A program made the translations under genes and the position numbers. 23,466 nt of DNA. Origin: a virus. Shown here piece by piece: positions 1-6,319 of the stretch. The notes under the pieces were generated by a model, which saw nothing but the letters and a program-made list of their open reading frames with translations, was not told where the DNA came from and made no database searches. The stretch lies in the IMG/VR virus record IMGVR_UViG_3300027784_000048, positions 1 through 23,466 of that record; one strand, 5' to 3'. Every line of letters begins with the position of its first letter. Within the stretch, counting starts at the first letter, position 1.

Positions 1-653
1 TCAATATGTTTAGATATATTAAAGGGCTCATCCCCTTCACCTTCATCAGGACTTAAATTATATAATTTTTGCCAACCTTGAGAAGTATATAAATATTGAT
101 AACCATTATTTCTATTAAATATAGTCCATCCTAATTTAGGTTCAATAAATTCCCATTTTCCATCATCAATATAAATAGTTATGTAATTTATTCTATCTTG
201 AAAAGGTCCATATATAGGATCATCACCAACAATAAACCTTTGTCCGGGTCCAGGAGATGCTGGCTGGTCATTAATAAAATCAAAAATTTCTGGTTGGGAA
301 GGGTTGTGTAATTCTGATGTTATTCTATTATATACATTATCTATATCTAATATAAAAGCTTTGTATAAAGGGGAATAATTAAGATTAATTCCTTCTTGAC
401 TTTGACTTTGATCTTCTCCTACTCCTCCTAAATTTATCCAATTGCCTTGAACTTTACCTAAAAATGAACTTCCAGTAAATTTTATAGTTCCTTCATCTTC
501 TTTAGAAGAATTCCCTATTTTAATTGAACCTCCTATTTTTATGTCATAAGGATATTTATTAGTTAAAGCATCAATAAATTGTTGTATATGATAGTGTCTT
601 ATAGGATAAATAGGGGAAATTTCATCTTGGTATTGGTCTAAAAATTTATTCAT
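1..653 (-). CDS. DUF2793-like tail/adhesin protein (3' end beyond window)
   Basis: An open frame runs from an ATG at 653-651 leftward to the window edge without a stop, giving about 217 residues of an incomplete protein. The N-terminus (MNKFLDQYQDEISPIYPIRH) leads into Gly-rich beta-like sequence. The visible C-terminal part has the pattern GPGQRFIVGDD, IYGPFQDRINYITIYID, DGKWEFIEPKLGW and a final YLYTSQGWQKL, which resembles the DUF2793 domain found in tail or fibre-associated proteins of phages and prophages (family resemblance from memory, not searched). The likely role is a surface-exposed tail or baseplate-fibre component; that role is inference. Upstream lie a host-type promoter (677-708) and a late-type box (668-681), so it may be transcribed late with the virion genes. 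It is the last gene of the leftward cluster visible here. Confidence 0.75.
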   Translation of the reverse strand, partial: MNKFLDQYQDEISPIYPIRHYHIQQFIDALTNKYPYDIKIGGSIKIGNSSKEDEGTIKFTGSSFLGKVQGNWINLGGVGEDQSQSQEGINLNYSPLYKAFILDIDNVYNRITSELHNPSQPEIFDFINDQPASPGPGQRFIVGDDPIYGPFQDRINYITIYIDDGKWEFIEPKLGWTIFNRNNGYQYLYTSQGWQKLYNLSPDEGEGDEPFNISKHI

Positions 654-667
654 AATAAATGTTATAC

Positions 668-681
668 TTTATTATACATAT
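668..681 (-). promoter_or_regulatory. candidate late promoter box upstream of the DUF2793-like gene
   Basis: Reading on the minus strand, the sequence is ATATGTATAATAAA, 15 nt before the ATG. It matches boxes upstream of 3977, 2130, 8463, 10917 and 20483. The TATAA core resembles the T4 late promoter TATAAATA. Assignment to the gp55-like sigma factor is inference. Confidence 0.4.
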
Positions 682-708
682 TTAAATTTTTTAAGAAACC
701 TTTACAAA
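677..708 (-). promoter_or_regulatory. Bacteroidota-type promoter for the DUF2793-like gene
   Basis: On the minus strand, TTTG (708-705) is followed by a 20-nt spacer and TAAATATG (684-677), one mismatch from TAnnTTTG. The predicted transcription start is about 17 nt before the ATG. The -7 box overlaps the candidate late box. Confidence 0.5.
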
Positions 709-2130
709 GACACTGCTATAAGGGGTAGAAGATTTAGAATAACCTATTATTTGGTTTAATAATTTATTTGAATTTGAACTATTTTTTATTATAAATCCTA
801 TTTTAAGAGATAAATATTTAGATATAACCCAATCATCATTTTTATCTGTTAATATATTCTTAAACTTTTCAATTTCAATTGGTTCTACTAATTCATTATA
901 ATATTTATGGAATTCTTCAACCCAATCTTTATTTAAATCACCATACAATTTTTTAATTTCAACTGCTTTGTTTAATTCAACATTTTCAATATCTCTAAAT
1001 ATTTTCATTAAAAAACCTAACCCTACCTTACCATGAGCAGCTTTACTCCCTTTTATTTCCCCAGCAAAATTTGTTGCATAATTAAAGGTTCTTAATTGTA
1101 ATTTCCCTTCATTAAATTCTATTATAGTATCTTTACTTTTAGGCGAAGATATTACACTTTCAAATTTATATTCTTCTGAATGGCTTTCGTTTAAATTATA
1201 AACTTTTAAATCAGCTTTATCCCCAACTTTTTTAAGAGATACTCCTATTAAAGATTGATCTTGATATAATGTTAAAAGTTTTCTATTTAATTCTTCTATA
1301 TTAGTGGGAAATTCTTCATTTAAAATAAATTTACTTACCATCCAAATATCAGAAGGATTCCATTTATCAGAATTTATTCCAACTTTAGTTTGTTTAAAAG
1401 CTTCATATAACCTATTTACAAATTCAGAACCTCTATGGAACTCATATTCTTTGTTAGGATATTTATTAAATAGTATATTAGAAGTATTTATAAAAGTAGA
1501 TTTCCAACCTTCTTGTCCTAAAATAAAATCCAAACATTCATTTAGAGAAGAATTTACATCTACATATTTATATGCTTCTCTAATATTTTCAATAGATAAA
1601 TGATCTTCTTGTATAATACCTCCTATTACATGATAAGCTATTGAATTTACAACACATTGAGAAGATTCTTGTATAATAGTTGAAGTAGCTCCCCCTCCCG
1701 AACCTTTCCCACTTCCAAATTCTTTAGTTTTTTTAAATTGAGAAAGGCTGTAAGGTGTTTCTTCTTTAGATATAAATAATTTAGCACCTTTTCCTAATTT
1801 GTCATATTCTTTATTTTGTAAGAATTTAATAGCATTATAAGAAGCTTCTTTATCTATAACCGCAGTAGAACCATCAATTAATTCAATAGGCTCCTCATTT
1901 TTGATTTTATCTAGCAGTTTTTCACCTCTATCTTCAAAAGGGGTGTCATCATAAAATGGTTTTTTTAATTGAACGGGAGATAATTCTACTTCAGTAAGGG
2001 GGAGAAATTTACCCAAAACCCCCTTCATAAGACTTTCTAATATTTTTTTATCTTCTTCTTGGGTCAGATCAGGATAACCCTTAGGAAATTTATGGGCATT
2101 ATTTTCTAAAAATTTTTGTATTAAATCCAT
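691..2130 (-). CDS. conserved-looking 479-aa phage protein of unknown function
   Basis: The 479-residue protein has no signal peptide and no membrane segment. Landmarks are a Gly/Ser-rich stretch FGSGKGSGGG at about 138-147, followed by ESSQCVVNSIAYH (155-167), then KWNPSDIWMV (256-265), GVSLKKVG (296-303) and AGEIKGSKAAHGKVG (356-370). From memory these motifs recur in proteins of marine T4-like phages that carry no firm function. The arrangement of an Asp-containing NPSDIW motif and a beta-strand-like SLKK motif could suit a degenerate nuclease fold, but this is speculation. A late-type box at 2143-2156 just upstream suggests it is made with virion proteins. The next gene downstream is the DUF2793-like gene, 37 bp away. 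The ORF call is secure and the function is not. Confidence 0.85.
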   Translation of the reverse strand: MDLIQKFLENNAHKFPKGYPDLTQEEDKKILESLMKGVLGKFLPLTEVELSPVQLKKPFYDDTPFEDRGEKLLDKIKNEEPIELIDGSTAVIDKEASYNAIKFLQNKEYDKLGKGAKLFISKEETPYSLSQFKKTKEFGSGKGSGGGATSTIIQESSQCVVNSIAYHVIGGIIQEDHLSIENIREAYKYVDVNSSLNECLDFILGQEGWKSTFINTSNILFNKYPNKEYEFHRGSEFVNRLYEAFKQTKVGINSDKWNPSDIWMVSKFILNEEFPTNIEELNRKLLTLYQDQSLIGVSLKKVGDKADLKVYNLNESHSEEYKFESVISSPKSKDTIIEFNEGKLQLRTFNYATNFAGEIKGSKAAHGKVGLGFLMKIFRDIENVELNKAVEIKKLYGDLNKDWVEEFHKYYNELVEPIEIEKFKNILTDKNDDWVISKYLSLKIGFIIKNSSNSNKLLNQIIGYSKSSTPYSSVFVKVS

Positions 2131-2142
2131 AAAAATTAATTT

Positions 2143-2156
2143 TTTGTTATAAATAT
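2143..2156 (-). promoter_or_regulatory. candidate late promoter box upstream of the 479-aa gene
   Basis: On the minus strand the box reads ATATTTATAACAAA, 12 nt before the ATG at 2130. It shares the TATAAnAAA core with the other late-type boxes. The upstream TTG is at a 24-nt distance, so it does not fit the host-type promoter spacing. Confidence 0.4.
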
Positions 2157-2161
2157 ATTGA

Positions 2162-2323
2162 TTATTCTTTTATTTGGGAATCAATAGTATCTATATCTTT
2201 ACAAAGAAGTTTTTTTTCTTCTCTAATATTTTTTAATTCATCAGTTATGTTATCTTCATACTTAACTAACGAAATAAGATAGTTTTTAAGATCTAGCGAT
2301 TGTTGTTCTAGTGTTTTTTCCAT
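2162..2323 (-). CDS. small charged coiled-coil protein, 53 aa
   Basis: ATG at 2323-2321, TAA at 2164-2162. The product starts MEKTLEQQSLDLKNYLISLV and continues through a Lys/Glu-rich segment (DELKNIREEKKLLCKDID) to the end. The heptad-like spacing of Leu and Ile suggests one long helix or coiled coil. No family is recognised. Support for a real gene is a host-type promoter at 2362-2393, an A-rich leader, and a tight fit between the 479-aa gene (31 bp downstream) and the promoter. It may be a small early regulator or a structural adaptor, but nothing in the sequence decides this. Confidence 0.6.
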   Translation of the reverse strand: MEKTLEQQSLDLKNYLISLVKYEDNITDELKNIREEKKLLCKDIDTIDSQIKE

Positions 2324-2361
2324 GATTTTTTTTTAATTTTAATTTAAATTTAATTTTCAAT

Positions 2362-2393
2362 GTAATGTAAAAAATATTTTTAATAAATCCAAG
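2362..2393 (-). promoter_or_regulatory. Bacteroidota-type promoter for the 53-aa gene
   Basis: On the minus strand, CTTGG (2393-2389) is followed, 20 nt after the TTG, by TACATTAC (2369-2362). The predicted leader is about 32 nt. It lies in the 189-bp intergenic gap 2324-2512. Confidence 0.5.
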
Positions 2394-2512
2394 TTATTTT
2401 GTACTTCTTAATAAATTGATATATATATAATATTTAATTAGACTTAATTTCATCAATATTCAAAACAAACCCAATACCACAAGCTATAATAATCACCGTC
2501 TTAAAATTAAAT

Positions 2513-2749
2513 TCATTTATTTTTATTTTTTATACTTTTAAATTCTTGTTCTAATTTTTTAACTTTGTCTAAATTTTTCCTATTGGATATTTCAATCTTT
2601 CCATTAAGAAATTTAATATCTTCATTAATATTTTGAATATTATTTTGAATATTTTTAGTTAATATTTTTATTTTCTTATTTAAATTAATATCTAAATAAA
2701 TTAAATATAGTAAAATTAATAAAATAAAACTAATAATAAATACTATCAT
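2513..2749 (-). CDS. small membrane-anchored coiled-coil protein, 78 aa
   Basis: The N-terminus is a single hydrophobic helix (residues 1-20, MIVFIISFILLILLYLIYLD), followed by a Lys/Asn/Glu-rich helical region with coiled-coil character (residues 25-78). The architecture is an inner-membrane anchor with a cytoplasmic or periplasmic helical tail. The ATG overlaps the last base of the upstream gene's stop (TAATG type), so it is probably translationally coupled to the 113-aa gene. It is similar in design, but not obviously in sequence, to the 94-aa protein at 7359. A spanin or holin-associated role is possible but unsupported, and no family was recognised. Confidence 0.75.
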   Translation of the reverse strand: MIVFIISFILLILLYLIYLDINLNKKIKILTKNIQNNIQNINEDIKFLNGKIEISNRKNLDKVKKLEQEFKSIKNKNK

Positions 2750-3090
2750 TATATATCTCCTTCAAAATATTTTTTAGTCATAGGATTTAACTCACACTCC
2801 TTGTTGGGTTTAAGTTTAAGAACATAATTCTCTATTATAGGATCATATTCATTTTCAAACCTCCCATCCATTTCATATAAAATATAAATAGTTTTATTTA
2901 ATAAAAAAGCAATTTCTTGTAGTTTAGTTTTATCTAATGTTAAATCTAAATCTCCATACCAAATTTTTTCTAAATCCTCAGTAAAAATGTTAGCATTAAA
3001 AACTATAAGATTATTAGGATTCATTATTCTATATGTAGATTTACTTCCTGAAATAAGCCTCCCTGAAGGACCTAAAATATTTTCAACCAT
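2749..3090 (-). CDS. conserved phage hypothetical protein, 113 aa
   Basis: Soluble 113-residue protein. The segments SKSTYRIMNPNNLIVFNANI (16-35), IWYGDLDLT (43-51) and ILYEMDGRFENE (70-81) match, from memory, a small hypothetical family found in phages of aquatic bacteria. No function is known to me. Residues in WYGDLDLT and YEMDGRFENE are rich in acidic groups and could bind metal or a nucleotide (inference). It has its own promoter (3114-3145), with a predicted leader of about 17 nt, and shares one base with the membrane-protein gene at 2749, so the pair forms a two-gene operon. Confidence 0.8.
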   Translation of the reverse strand: MVENILGPSGRLISGSKSTYRIMNPNNLIVFNANIFTEDLEKIWYGDLDLTLDKTKLQEIAFLLNKTIYILYEMDGRFENEYDPIIENYVLKLKPNKECELNPMTKKYFEGDI

Positions 3091-3113
3091 AATTATTAAT
3101 TTTCATTATGGGA

Positions 3114-3145
3114 ATAATATACAAAAAAACATTTAAATTTCCAAG
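3114..3145 (-). promoter_or_regulatory. Bacteroidota-type promoter for the 113-aa/78-aa pair
   Basis: On the minus strand, CTTGG (3145-3141) is followed, 20 nt after the TTG, by TATATTAT (3121-3114). The same 20-nt spacing occurs at the divergent promoters at 4506-4601. Confidence 0.6.
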
Positions 3146-3151
3146 TTTAGG

Positions 3152-3640
3152 CTAGTCTCCTTTGTAAATTCCACCTCTTTTAGGAGTATCCATTTTATCA
3201 TAAAACGCAGCAGCAACTTTTTGGTCTGGAAGAGGTTCAAAATATTTTTTTAACAAATTTTCATAACTAGAATTTCCAATTACTTCAAAATATTTAGGGT
3301 TTTTATATTCAGATTTTTTTCCTATTAAAAGTTCAGGATTATCAACAGCTTTAAATAAATAACCTCTATTACCATATGTTTTTATAAAATTAGACTTCCA
3401 TTTTTCCCATCTAGAAGGATTATTTAAGTCAATTCTATCAGGAAGACCATATCCAGGCTCTAATGAAATATTAGGAACATAAATCTCATCTAACTCAGTT
3501 TTATTTTTTATATCTTCAACTGAATCATTTGAAATGTTTATATATTCAGATTCATTTTCCCATAATTTTTTAACTTCAGAGCCAATATCATAAGACTCTT
3601 CTTTAAAAACTTCTCTAATTAACTTTTTTAATTTTACCAT
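3152..3640 (-). CDS. 162-aa protein with LIRE-type N-terminal tag
   Basis: The protein begins MVKLKKLIREVFKEE, a basic/hydrophobic helix containing Ile-Arg-Glu, then an acidic helical stretch and a C-terminal domain rich in Trp, Tyr and Pro (RWEKWKSNF at about 77-85; PDQKVAAAFYDKMD near 138-151; the end is GGIYKGD). The N-terminal helix resembles those of the proteins at 3977 and 10917. In T4, internal head proteins carry short N-terminal targeting peptides cut after (L/I)-x-E by the gp21 protease, so I infer a head-internal or virion protein. The C-terminal domain is not recognised; a toxin-like or ADP-ribosyltransferase-like domain would be a guess. A promoter-like sequence lies at 3684-3714. 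Confidence 0.75.
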   Translation of the reverse strand: MVKLKKLIREVFKEESYDIGSEVKKLWENESEYINISNDSVEDIKNKTELDEIYVPNISLEPGYGLPDRIDLNNPSRWEKWKSNFIKTYGNRGYLFKAVDNPELLIGKKSEYKNPKYFEVIGNSSYENLLKKYFEPLPDQKVAAAFYDKMDTPKRGGIYKGD

Positions 3641-3683
3641 AATTTTTTATTCTTATCCCTATTTTCAACATATATAATTAATG

Positions 3684-3714
3684 TAAGGATATTTACCATA
3701 CCCCCCAGTTTCAA
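3684..3714 (-). promoter_or_regulatory. possible Bacteroidota-type promoter for the 162-aa gene
   Basis: On the minus strand, TTG (3714-3712) plus a 20-nt spacer leads to TATCCTTA (3691-3684), which is weaker than the other sites. The spacer contains a run of six G. The leader would be about 37 nt. Confidence 0.35.
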
Positions 3715-3761
3715 CGTTTTCGTTTATTTAAATGTCTAATCCTAAATTACCCCCATCAATA

Positions 3762-3977
3762 CTATATTTCAAGCTTATCTATGAAGAAAAACTCTTCATG
3801 ATTAGTATTACAAATCCCAACACCATCTTCATTTTCTTCACTATCAGATATAATATCTTTTTTATATATTTGAACTAATTCTTCGAATTGTCCTGTACTT
3901 GTAGATACAGCATATACTATACTATTTGATGAGGAAATTTCTTCTCTAATGAGTTGTCTTAATTCTGATTTTTTCAT
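3762..3977 (-). CDS. 71-aa protein with KSELRQLIREE N-terminal tag
   Basis: The start is taken at the ATG at 3977-3975, giving MKKSELRQLIREEISSSNSI, rather than an in-frame ATG 13 codons upstream. The upstream start would overlap the metallopeptidase gene and add a hydrophobic tail unrelated to the recurring tag, whereas the chosen start lies after a late-type box. The remainder (about residues 20-71) looks like one small acidic alpha/beta domain (QFEELVQIYKKDI, then DSEENEDGVGI) with no recognised family. Ile-Arg-Glu at residues 9-11 fits the (L/I)-x-E rule of T4-type prohead proteases, so this could be an internal head protein (inference). Confidence 0.75.
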   Translation of the reverse strand: MKKSELRQLIREEISSSNSIVYAVSTSTGQFEELVQIYKKDIISDSEENEDGVGICNTNHEEFFFIDKLEI

Positions 3978-3987
3978 TTTATTATAT

Positions 3988-4001
3988 TTTATTATACATA
4001 T
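3988..4001 (-). promoter_or_regulatory. candidate late promoter box upstream of the 71-aa gene
   Basis: On the minus strand the 14-mer is ATATGTATAATAAA, identical to the box upstream of the DUF2793-like gene. It begins at the last base of the metallopeptidase stop codon and lies 10 nt before the chosen ATG, which also supports that start. Confidence 0.45.
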
Positions 4002-4480
4002 CAAGAATTTACACAAGATTTAAGGTTGGTTTTGGAAATTTTCAAATCAGGTTTTTCTTTTAATTTTTCTATTATTTCAGATTCCTTAAAAATATCTAAA
4101 TGCCCTTCCCAAGCACCAAACTTTTCAATAACACTATTAAATTCTTCAATATCATGTTTCTTTAAAACCCAACTTCCTACTTCAGGATCTGCTACTGAAG
4201 GTTTCCAATCAATATGTTCTAATTCATGGAAAACTAAAGCCTGTTTTTGTTTTTCAGAAGCTAATTCATCCCAATAATCAAATCTTATGAAAAGAAAATA
4301 ATCATAACCTGTAATTAATTTAGTTTCAAATGAAGTTTTCTTAACTTTACCAAGATATTTTGTTTCTTTATTTACAAAAAGGTAACAAATTTTAGCTTCT
4401 TTTGTTAATTCATTAAGTAAAGATTTAGCTACTTCCCTAACTTCAGGGGCCTTAAAATAAGGGTTTTCTTTTAGTTTCAT
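4001..4480 (-). CDS. putative phage zinc metallopeptidase (HELEH)
   Basis: The 159-residue protein carries ALVFHELEHID at residues 81-91, a canonical HExxH zincin motif (ligands His85 and His89, catalytic Glu86). It is followed by VLKKHDIEEFNSVIEKFGAW (105-124), whose His109/Asp110 could provide the third ligand. This combination matches, from memory, the 'putative phage metallopeptidase' family (PhageMetallopep, PF18894), a compact single-domain group. No signal peptide is seen, so it should act in the host cytoplasm or in the virion; its substrate is unknown. It is the first gene of the leftward cluster, behind a strong host-type promoter (4506-4537), which implies expression early after infection. 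The 71-aa tagged protein follows after 23 bp. Confidence 0.9.
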   Translation of the reverse strand: MKLKENPYFKAPEVREVAKSLLNELTKEAKICYLFVNKETKYLGKVKKTSFETKLITGYDYFLFIRFDYWDELASEKQKQALVFHELEHIDWKPSVADPEVGSWVLKKHDIEEFNSVIEKFGAWEGHLDIFKESEIIEKLKEKPDLKISKTNLKSCVNS

Positions 4481-4505
4481 AATTTTTTATATTTAAAGTT
4501 TAACA

Positions 4506-4537
4506 TAAATATAATGAAAATTTTTTGATTTACCAAA
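4506..4537 (-). promoter_or_regulatory. Bacteroidota-type promoter for the metallopeptidase gene
   Basis: On the minus strand, TTTGG (4537-4533) is followed, 20 nt after the TTTG, by TATATTTA (4513-4506). The predicted leader is about 20 nt. It is the leftward half of a divergent promoter pair. Confidence 0.7.
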
Positions 4538-4569
4538 TTTAAATTCATAAATCTTTTTATGACCTTCTT

Positions 4570-4601
4570 TTTGGTTTCCTAAAAAATATTTCGTATATTT
4601 A
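4570..4601 (+). promoter_or_regulatory. Bacteroidota-type promoter for the rightward early operon
   Basis: TTTGG (4570-4574) with a 20-nt spacer after TTTG, then TATATTTA (4594-4601). Boxes and spacing are the same as in the leftward promoter at 4506-4537. The predicted leader before the ATG at 4629 is about 21 nt. Confidence 0.7.
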
Positions 4602-4628
4602 CATTATAATAATTATAAACGTAAAACT

Positions 4629-5237
4629 ATGGTAAATAATTTTGACTTAATAAAAAATAATCTTACATTTGAAAATGATGATGAATTTTTTCATACCCAA
4701 ATTATTTGTAGAAGTAAAGACAATGAATCTCAAAGTAAAAATCATATAAAAATTAAAGATTATTATATTGATTCATTAAAAAAATTAAACAAGCTTAAAC
4801 CTGAAATTATTAAAATTTGTGATGTTTTAAATGCAAGAGCCTATATAAATTTAAATAAAAGAAGTTATAAAAAAATAGCTTTACAAACTTTAAAAACTAT
4901 AAGTGAATCTTTGGTTAATGAACAATATAAAAGTATAAAAAGTTGTTATTCTACTACTTGTGGTAGATATTCATCAACTAATAAAGAGGATAAAAGGTGG
5001 TTGGTTGATATAGATGGATTATATGGGAGTAAAATAAATTTATTTAAAGAATGGATTGAAGAATTAATAAAAGATATTAATAATTCAGAACCAATAGGGA
5101 AAAAGGATATTTTTATTAACCCTACTAAAAATGGAATCCATTTAATAACTAAACCTTTTGATTTAAGAAAATTTAAAGAAAAATATCCTTTCATAGAAAT
5201 ACATAAAAATAATCCAACTATATTGTATATACCTTAA
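4629..5237 (+). CDS. protein with primase-like (AEP) motifs, 202 aa
   Basis: This is the first gene of the rightward early unit. The middle of the protein has RWLVDIDG (123-130), a hydrophobic-D-x-D pattern like motif I of archaeo-eukaryotic primases. After about 40 residues comes TKNGIHLITKPFD (166-178), resembling the sxH motif II. The end is HKNNPTILYIP (192-202). The N-terminal half contains a basic helical region (VLNARAYINLNKRSYKKIA, about 66-84). A small AEP-like nucleotidyltransferase is therefore possible, although the protein is short and a clear third motif is not assigned. It could instead be an unrelated phage family sharing these patterns. Gene reality is well supported by its promoter and position; the function is an inference. 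Confidence 0.85.
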   Translation: MVNNFDLIKNNLTFENDDEFFHTQIICRSKDNESQSKNHIKIKDYYIDSLKKLNKLKPEIIKICDVLNARAYINLNKRSYKKIALQTLKTISESLVNEQYKSIKSCYSTTCGRYSSTNKEDKRWLVDIDGLYGSKINLFKEWIEELIKDINNSEPIGKKDIFINPTKNGIHLITKPFDLRKFKEKYPFIEIHKNNPTILYIP

Positions 5238-5248
5238 AAAAATTAAAT

Positions 5249-5533
5249 ATGAAAAAAACTGATGTTAAAATTATTAAAAAAGAATTTCCTTCTATAGAAC
5301 CAATTTTTTATGTTAAAGTAAGACACCCTTGGTTTAAAAATTGGATGTACATTGCAAAATATACTGATAGATTTTACTTTACTACTTTAAATTATAAGGT
5401 TACTTTTAATAGTATAGAAGAAGTATATAATAAACTTTATGAGTATAAAAAAATAAAAAAAAGAACAGTTAAAGAAATGGTAAATTCTGAATCTAGAATT
5501 ATAAAAGAAGGAAATCTAGAACTTGATTTTTAA
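5249..5533 (+). CDS. small basic hypothetical protein, 94 aa
   Basis: A 94-residue, Lys-rich soluble protein. The core reads FYVKVRHPWFKNWMYIAKYT (about 20-39) and YFTTLNYKVTFNSIEEVYNK (43-62), suggesting a small beta-sheet domain followed by a basic helix (EYKKIKKRTVKEM). No family is recognised. It follows the primase-motif gene by 11 bp in the same direction, so it is probably cotranscribed from 4570-4601. Its leader is A-rich with no Shine-Dalgarno sequence. Basic charge would allow nucleic-acid binding, but this is not shown. Confidence 0.75.
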   Translation: MKKTDVKIIKKEFPSIEPIFYVKVRHPWFKNWMYIAKYTDRFYFTTLNYKVTFNSIEEVYNKLYEYKKIKKRTVKEMVNSESRIIKEGNLELDF

Positions 5534-5553
5534 TAAAATTTTAATTATATTAT
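5523..5553 (+). promoter_or_regulatory. possible host-type promoter giving a near-leaderless transcript
   Basis: TTG (5523-5525), a 20-nt spacer, then TATATTAT (5546-5553), the same -7 box as at 3114-3121. The start codon is at 5560, so the predicted transcript would begin at or within a base or two of the ATG. The -33 element lies in the end of the upstream gene. Confidence 0.4.
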
Positions 5554-5559
5554 ATACGT

Positions 5560-5748
5560 ATGAAAAATTTAAATAATAAAATAATAAAATTTGTAAAAAA
5601 CTGGGGTTTGTATATTATAAACCTAACAATGTTAAATAAAGTATTAGATTATACATCAGATAATCTAATTTTACATTTTGCTATGGGTATCTGGGTTTTA
5701 ATATTGTATATGAATTTTTTACATAAAACTTGTATTATAACTGAATAA
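5560..5748 (+). CDS. small hydrophobic membrane protein, 62 aa
   Basis: The product has a basic N-terminus (MKNLNNKIIKFVKN), a hydrophobic stretch at about 15-27 and a stronger one at about 36-54 (ILHFAMGIWVLILYMNFLH). It is thus predicted to have one or two membrane helices. No family is recognised. Small early phage membrane proteins often affect host physiology or superinfection, but nothing here points to a specific role. Its stop overlaps the next ATG (TAATG), so it is coupled to the 132-aa gene. Confidence 0.7.
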   Translation: MKNLNNKIIKFVKNWGLYIINLTMLNKVLDYTSDNLILHFAMGIWVLILYMNFLHKTCIITE

Positions 5749-6146
5749 TGGTTAATTTTAATAAAATATTTGATACTTTTTCACGAAAAGAAATTTTTAC
5801 TGAAAGAGATAACTCTATAAACCAAAATATTCCTATTAATCACCCTCTATTTAAATTAAAATTATTTGAAAGGTTGGTAAATACTCATGAACAAAACTTA
5901 TCTACTTCTAAAAATAGTGACCCTAAAATAAAAGAAATGGGGGAGTTTATATTATTCAATAAGGTTTGGGATATAATTAAAGATTTTAATTTTAAAGATA
6001 AAACCTGGGTTGAAGGAATAAAAATGTTAGATAGTAATAGTTTTAATAAAAGTTTAAGTAAAGTTATAAAACATTTCATTAAATATGAAGAATATGAAAA
6101 ATGTGATTTCCTTCATAAAATTCAAAAACTTTATAAAAGTTCATAA
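5748..6146 (+). CDS. hypothetical soluble protein, 132 aa
   Basis: A mostly helical, Lys-rich 132-residue protein: ISINQ-type polar N-terminus, HPLFKLKLFERLVNTHEQNL (37-56), then FILFNKVWDIIKDFNF (67-82) and a basic C-terminal helix. No catalytic motif is visible and no family is recognised. Translation is coupled to the membrane-protein gene by a one-base overlap. The last codons lie in a short 10-bp tandem repeat (6133-6158), which could move the stop if copy number changed. Confidence 0.75.
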   Translation: MVNFNKIFDTFSRKEIFTERDNSINQNIPINHPLFKLKLFERLVNTHEQNLSTSKNSDPKIKEMGEFILFNKVWDIIKDFNFKDKTWVEGIKMLDSNSFNKSLSKVIKHFIKYEEYEKCDFLHKIQKLYKSS

Positions 6147-6158
6147 AAGTTCATAAAA
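6133..6158 (+). repeat. 10-bp tandem repeat spanning a stop codon
   Basis: The unit ATAAAAGTTC is repeated 2.6 times. The stop codon of the 132-aa gene (6144-6146) lies inside it. This looks like a replication-slippage product with no evident function. Confidence 0.7.
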
Positions 6159-6171
6159 TCTTTAACTCAAG

Positions 6172-6202
6172 TTTGGTATTAAAATTTCTTTTATTATATT
6201 GG
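6172..6202 (+). promoter_or_regulatory. Bacteroidota-type promoter with long leader for the 65-aa gene
   Basis: TTTGG (6172-6176), a 19-nt spacer after TTTG, then TATATTGG (6195-6202). The leader to the ATG at 6320 would be about 110 nt. It begins G-rich (GGGAGTACGGGGG at 6201-6213) and becomes almost pure A/T near the start codon. No convincing hairpin or riboswitch is seen in it. Confidence 0.5.
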
Positions 6203-6319
6203 GAGTACGGGGGTTAAAAATATTATAAGGGTTTTATATTAAATTTATAAAAATTTTTGAGATAAAAATAGTAATAATAAAGAGAAATAAAAATAAAATA
6301 TAAATTAAAAAATAATTAA

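Noticed and set aside
1304-1603. Plus-strand open frame opposite the 479-aa gene
   Set aside because: It is a shadow of the minus-strand gene: no promoter, no recognisable product, low-complexity composition.
2434-2496. Short GTG-started minus-strand ORF (20 codons) in the gap 2324-2512
   Set aside because: It starts with GTG, has no leader signal and has no matching promoter; the gap is better explained by the promoter at 2362-2393.
3705-3726. AACG-TTTT-CGTT hairpin as a terminator near 3712-3723
   Set aside because: The stem is only 4 bp and is not followed by a T run on either strand.
3978-4016. Longer start for the 71-aa gene (adding 13 residues)
   Set aside because: It would overlap the metallopeptidase gene, hide the recurring N-terminal tag and bypass the late-type box; the internal ATG at 3977 is preferred.
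6147-6319. Riboswitch or other structured RNA in the 173-bp leader region
   Set aside because: Apart from the promoter and G-rich start, the leader is nearly pure A/T with no stable helix I could find by eye.
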